A stretch of 21,113 nt of DNA, taken from IMG/VR virus record IMGVR_UViG_3300028045_000128, positions 1-21,113 of that record. One strand, given 5' to 3'. A program made the position numbers and the translations under genes. Positions 17,972 through 21,113 of the stretch are shown piece by piece (positions within the stretch are counted from its first letter, which is position 1; every line of letters starts with the position of its first letter). The notes beneath the pieces are model-generated. The model did not search any database. It was not told where the DNA came from and saw nothing but the letters and a program-made list of their open reading frames with translations. The stretch is from a virus.

Positions 17972-19526
17972 AAGTAATTATTGGATAGTAACAACCACAA
18001 GTACAACCACACCTGTATTTAATTTTAGATACATTGTAGAGGTTGTAATTGGTGGAGTTGTTAAGGCAACATTAAAACAACCAAAGAACAATGCAGGTGC
18101 AGCTCATTTTAATATTGAGCGAATTGTAAAGAACTACACAACTGTAACGAATAAGCATGCTAACACTATCACAGGTGCAGTAGATTACAATTCTATACAT
18201 TTGATGCCTAGAAATATTCCAAACCCATCAGCAGGAGTTACAGAAGATTATGCTATAAGCAAGAACGCAGGAACTTGTAGGTTGGTCACATTAAAATTTT
18301 ATGAGGAGTTTGCATCAACTGATGGAGGAACGATAAGCAGAACACCACAAAACATTGATGTTACTTATGCGTTTATTAATTACGCAAATGAGTGGGAAGA
18401 CCAAATGAACTTTAAATTTGAGTTGTATGCTCCTAGATTAACAACACCATACGAAAAGTTCTTGAGCAAAATTCCATACGTAACAACACAACCAAACGAT
18501 ACAAGTGGAATGATTGCACATCTTACAGGTGCAGGAGATTACAGAACATTATCTTGGTTAAATGAAAGTAGTACATATTTTAATACTAGCAACATAGGTT
18601 TCCAATATAAATTTTATAGTGAAACTCCAAACGCAGATTTAAGTAATTACACGGCACAAATATACTTGCCAAATCAATCAACTTATGGTGGTGTTCTTGC
18701 AAGCGATGCAACAGGCGATGAAGATGAAATGCTTTTATTTATAGCAGCAGGTTATGAGAATGTAGCTAAAATGAAGTATGTTGATTTGGGAGGTTACCAA
18801 ATGCAAACAACTGATAAATATTATACTATTAGTGTAGGTAATCAAACAAGAGGGCAAACTATTATTGATGCAAAAGCAGCATCAACTGCTAAAATAGGAG
18901 ATTATATATACATACAATCAAGTGGAGATACTGATTGGGTTTCTATGGGTGCAGCAGATAACAATGTTGCTACTTTATTTATAGTTAGTGCAGTTGGTTC
19001 TGGTACAGGTAACTATTACAAAATTACATCTTATCCAACTGCTGAATATATAAGACCATTATTATTTGAGATTTCTCAATGTTCAAAATATCCATCTCAA
19101 TCAGTAGCTTGGAAGAACAAATTTGGTACATGGGATTACCACTATTTCAATAACAACTCAAATGAGAGTATCTCGATGAATAGGTCAATCGAATACGAAC
19201 GGAATGCAGGCTCATGGAATGCAGCAACATTTTCAATAGATAGTTTTGAGAGAGGTAAGGTACAGAGCGTAAACGGAACAAAGCAGATAACAGTTAATAC
19301 AGGTTATTTAGATGAAGCGTACAACGATTACTTTAAAGGAATGATGCAGTCAAACGATATACAATTAATCGCTCCTGTTGAGGTTGGCGATGATGGTGTG
19401 TTGCAAGAACCTGTACCTTTGATTTTAATCGATAGCCAATTCCAATACAAGACCACAGTCAAAGATAAACTCATTCAATACTCGTTTACTTTCCAATACG
19501 CACATAACTTAAAAAGAATGATATAA
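17952..19526 (+). CDS. Large virion protein, probably tail, with inserted small module, 524 aa
   Basis: Thr/Asn-rich beta-type protein starting MATTATRSNYWIVTTTSTTTPVFNFRYIVEVV. Its middle, residues about 313-353 (TAKIGDYIYIQSSGDTDWVSMGAADNN and on to VSAVGSGTG), is a small module I know from many marine phage virion proteins (pattern 'G-TDW..-GA..N...LF...-GSGTG'). The module interrupts the longer beta region, since IRPLLFEISQCSKYPSQ after it continues in the style of what came before. The C-terminal part (IDSQFQYKTTVKDKLIQYSFTFQYAHNLK) is beta-rich. A tail tube, baseplate or adsorption-related role is inferred from the gene block; no enzyme motif is visible. Confidence 0.7.
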   Translation: MATTATRSNYWIVTTTSTTTPVFNFRYIVEVVIGGVVKATLKQPKNNAGAAHFNIERIVKNYTTVTNKHANTITGAVDYNSIHLMPRNIPNPSAGVTEDYAISKNAGTCRLVTLKFYEEFASTDGGTISRTPQNIDVTYAFINYANEWEDQMNFKFELYAPRLTTPYEKFLSKIPYVTTQPNDTSGMIAHLTGAGDYRTLSWLNESSTYFNTSNIGFQYKFYSETPNADLSNYTAQIYLPNQSTYGGVLASDATGDEDEMLLFIAAGYENVAKMKYVDLGGYQMQTTDKYYTISVGNQTRGQTIIDAKAASTAKIGDYIYIQSSGDTDWVSMGAADNNVATLFIVSAVGSGTGNYYKITSYPTAEYIRPLLFEISQCSKYPSQSVAWKNKFGTWDYHYFNNNSNESISMNRSIEYERNAGSWNAATFSIDSFERGKVQSVNGTKQITVNTGYLDEAYNDYFKGMMQSNDIQLIAPVEVGDDGVLQEPVPLILIDSQFQYKTTVKDKLIQYSFTFQYAHNLKRMI

Positions 19527-21113
19527 TGGTTCAGTTAGTTGTAAAAGAGCAAGGAGGAACTGATTTACATTATTTAGATGTAAGCGATGTATCTATCAAA
19601 GGGAATTACTCAGCTAAAGAGATACAAGATCTGGCATCGCAAAAGTCTGACTTTACTCAAGCGTTTACATTGCCATTTACACAAGTGAACAATGATTTTT
19701 TTAGTCATTTTTATGATGTTGTTTCAGTTGATGGTTCTTTTAATAGTTCTATAAAATGCGAGGCTGATATTTATGTAGATTCAAATATTGTCTTTAGTGG
19801 TTATTTACAACTGCTAAATGTAAACAATTCAACAAAGTATTATGAAGCTCTAGTATTTGGTGTAATATCAAATATTGCAACATCACTAGATGAGAAGCAA
19901 CTAAATGAATTAGACTTGTCTGAGTTTAGTCATGTACTTACTGCTGCAAATGTAGAGGATTCTTGGAGTGGTAACACAACTTACACAACATCAGTAGGGC
20001 AAACAGGAGAGGAAATACTATATCCGATTGCTGATTATGGTTATGACTATAACAATGCAAGTTTAAACGGAACAATTAATGAGGGTGTAAGTGCAACCAA
20101 ATTAAAGCCTGCTATAAATGTTAAGGTGCTATTTGAGAAGATACTTGCATCAATAGGTTATACAATAAGCTCTACATTCTTTGCAAGTAATTTCTTTGCT
20201 AAGCAATACATGACATTGGCAAATCAAACTGAATCAGTTGCTACAACTTTCCAAGATGCGTTTAGAGTTGGTTTAAGTGCGAATAATACATTTACATCAG
20301 GATTTCCAACTCCAACAGTTACTGAAATTGATTTTGATACAGTTGGCTCATTTAATTTATTTGATTTAGGAGGTAATTATGACGAGTCAGCAGCAACACC
20401 ATTTTATGAAATTCCAATAACAGGGTTTTATCAGTTTAAAATAAACCTAAGATATAGTTTTGCAAATACTAATAACACAACTGCAAAGTTGCAATTAAGA
20501 AAAATAGGTTCAGCAACTTATAATCAAGAAATACAAGGGCAGTTTAATGGTGTCAATAATGATTTTTTTAGAGTTGCAAATTCAGGCGAAGTTGTAGACA
20601 TTACATCGGATGAAATATTCTTAAATGCAAATGACCAAGTTTATTTAGCAGTTAGTTTAAGTTCTGCAAGTGGTAATACATTGACGATATTTCAACAGAT
20701 AACACCCGGTCTATCTAACTTTTCATTATTTGCAGCTCCAATACAAAGTGAGGGTTCTACTGTTGATTTATCAGCTAACAATAATATATTGCCAACTGAA
20801 AAGCAGGTTGATTTTATTAGTGCAATATGCTCTAGGTACAATCTTATTATTGAAATGGATAAGGATGTTGCAAATCAGCTTAATATAGAACCTGCTCAAG
20901 ATTACTTTGATGCAGGAACAAGTAAGGATTGGAGTAATAAAATAGACTTAAACAAAGATGTAAAGCTCAAGCCAACAAATGAGTTTAGGAAAGAACGCAT
21001 ATTGATGAGTGATTTAGAAGATGAGGACAGGCTTAACTATTATTGGCAAGATACATTTGATGAGGTTTACAATAGTTATACTGCTGCATTTAGTGGGGAT
21101 TTTGGTAAGGATG
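19526..21113 (+). CDS. Large tail protein, 5' part only, at least 529 codons
   Basis: The frame opens at ATG 19526 (TAATG with the previous stop) and stays open to the last base, so the gene is cut by the window. The N-terminus MVQLVVKEQGGTDLHYLDVSDVSIKGNYSAKEIQDLASQKSDFTQAFTLPFTQVNNDFFSHFYDV fits a family of large tail proteins in Bacteroidota phages: 'D..D.....S.F...F.LP.T..N..FF..FY.V' then 'A..Y.D......GYLQL..V'. Later parts are beta-rich, with a possible carbohydrate-binding-like stretch around residues 270-410 (FYEIPITGFYQFKINLRYSF). The role is probably in the tail tip or baseplate. Confidence 0.72.
   Translation, partial: MVQLVVKEQGGTDLHYLDVSDVSIKGNYSAKEIQDLASQKSDFTQAFTLPFTQVNNDFFSHFYDVVSVDGSFNSSIKCEADIYVDSNIVFSGYLQLLNVNNSTKYYEALVFGVISNIATSLDEKQLNELDLSEFSHVLTAANVEDSWSGNTTYTTSVGQTGEEILYPIADYGYDYNNASLNGTINEGVSATKLKPAINVKVLFEKILASIGYTISSTFFASNFFAKQYMTLANQTESVATTFQDAFRVGLSANNTFTSGFPTPTVTEIDFDTVGSFNLFDLGGNYDESAATPFYEIPITGFYQFKINLRYSFANTNNTTAKLQLRKIGSATYNQEIQGQFNGVNNDFFRVANSGEVVDITSDEIFLNANDQVYLAVSLSSASGNTLTIFQQITPGLSNFSLFAAPIQSEGSTVDLSANNNILPTEKQVDFISAICSRYNLIIEMDKDVANQLNIEPAQDYFDAGTSKDWSNKIDLNKDVKLKPTNEFRKERILMSDLEDEDRLNYYWQDTFDEVYNSYTAAFSGDFGKD

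Overview
The window is a contiguous, densely packed segment of a tailed double-stranded DNA bacteriophage (class Caudoviricetes). The probable host is a member of the Bacteroidota, most likely a flavobacterium. Base composition is AT-rich: lines I counted run from about 23 to 43 percent G+C. Genes lack clear Shine-Dalgarno sequences. Several gene blocks are preceded by the Bacteroidota -7 promoter element TANNTTTG, and one of these also has a TTTG -33 element 19 bases upstream. Protein families typical of Bacteroidota phages are present, including a DUF3127-type single-strand DNA binding protein. All protein genes lie on the + strand, mostly with ATGA or TAATG stop-start overlaps. Neither an integrase nor a major capsid gene is visible, and both ends of the window cut through virion genes.

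Layout: 2-3873 is the end of a virion block: a LamG-domain protein, three small proteins, a portal protein with an unusual C-terminal domain, and a candidate head-tail connector. 3873-5008 is a compressed lysis cassette of tiny overlapping genes around an M15 peptidase endolysin. It is followed by a calcineurin-like metallophosphoesterase (5005-6099) and a terminator. 6196-8383 is an early block: small proteins, a possible annealing protein, a small possible HTH protein, a DnaA domain IV-like protein and an SSB-like protein. 8404-9754 holds a replication initiator gene with an internal iteron array (candidate origin) and a companion protein. 9744-11801 carries two DNA methyltransferases, a VRR-NUC nuclease and small proteins. 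11798-11907 is an intergenic region with a promoter, alternative RNA pairings and a strong terminator, which looks like an attenuator or a small RNA. 11920-15872 encodes a sigma-like factor, a zinc-finger protein, a ParB-like protein, a Mom-like DNA modification enzyme, an HNH nuclease and both terminase subunits, with a minus-strand tRNA-Gly unit embedded between mom and HNH. 15901-16217 is a one-gene transcription unit with tandem terminators. 16255-21113 is the tail block: an assembly chaperone with a -1 ribosomal frameshift, completion proteins and two large virion proteins, the last running off the end.

How it works together: the phage appears to initiate replication with its own initiator at iterons inside that gene, supported by SSB-like, annealing-like, DnaA-IV-like and nuclease proteins. 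No helicase or polymerase is seen here. It appears to protect its DNA with two methyltransferases and a Mom-type hypermodification pair, all of which sit in stretches that are AT-richer than their neighbours and so look acquired. Expression of the sigma-factor/Mom/terminase block is probably gated by the structured leader at about 11.8 kb. The strongest candidates for undescribed biology are the intragenic origin, the leader at 11798-11907, the self-contained minus-strand tRNA unit, the recombinant ParB-Mom module and the repeat-flanked methyltransferase insertion.
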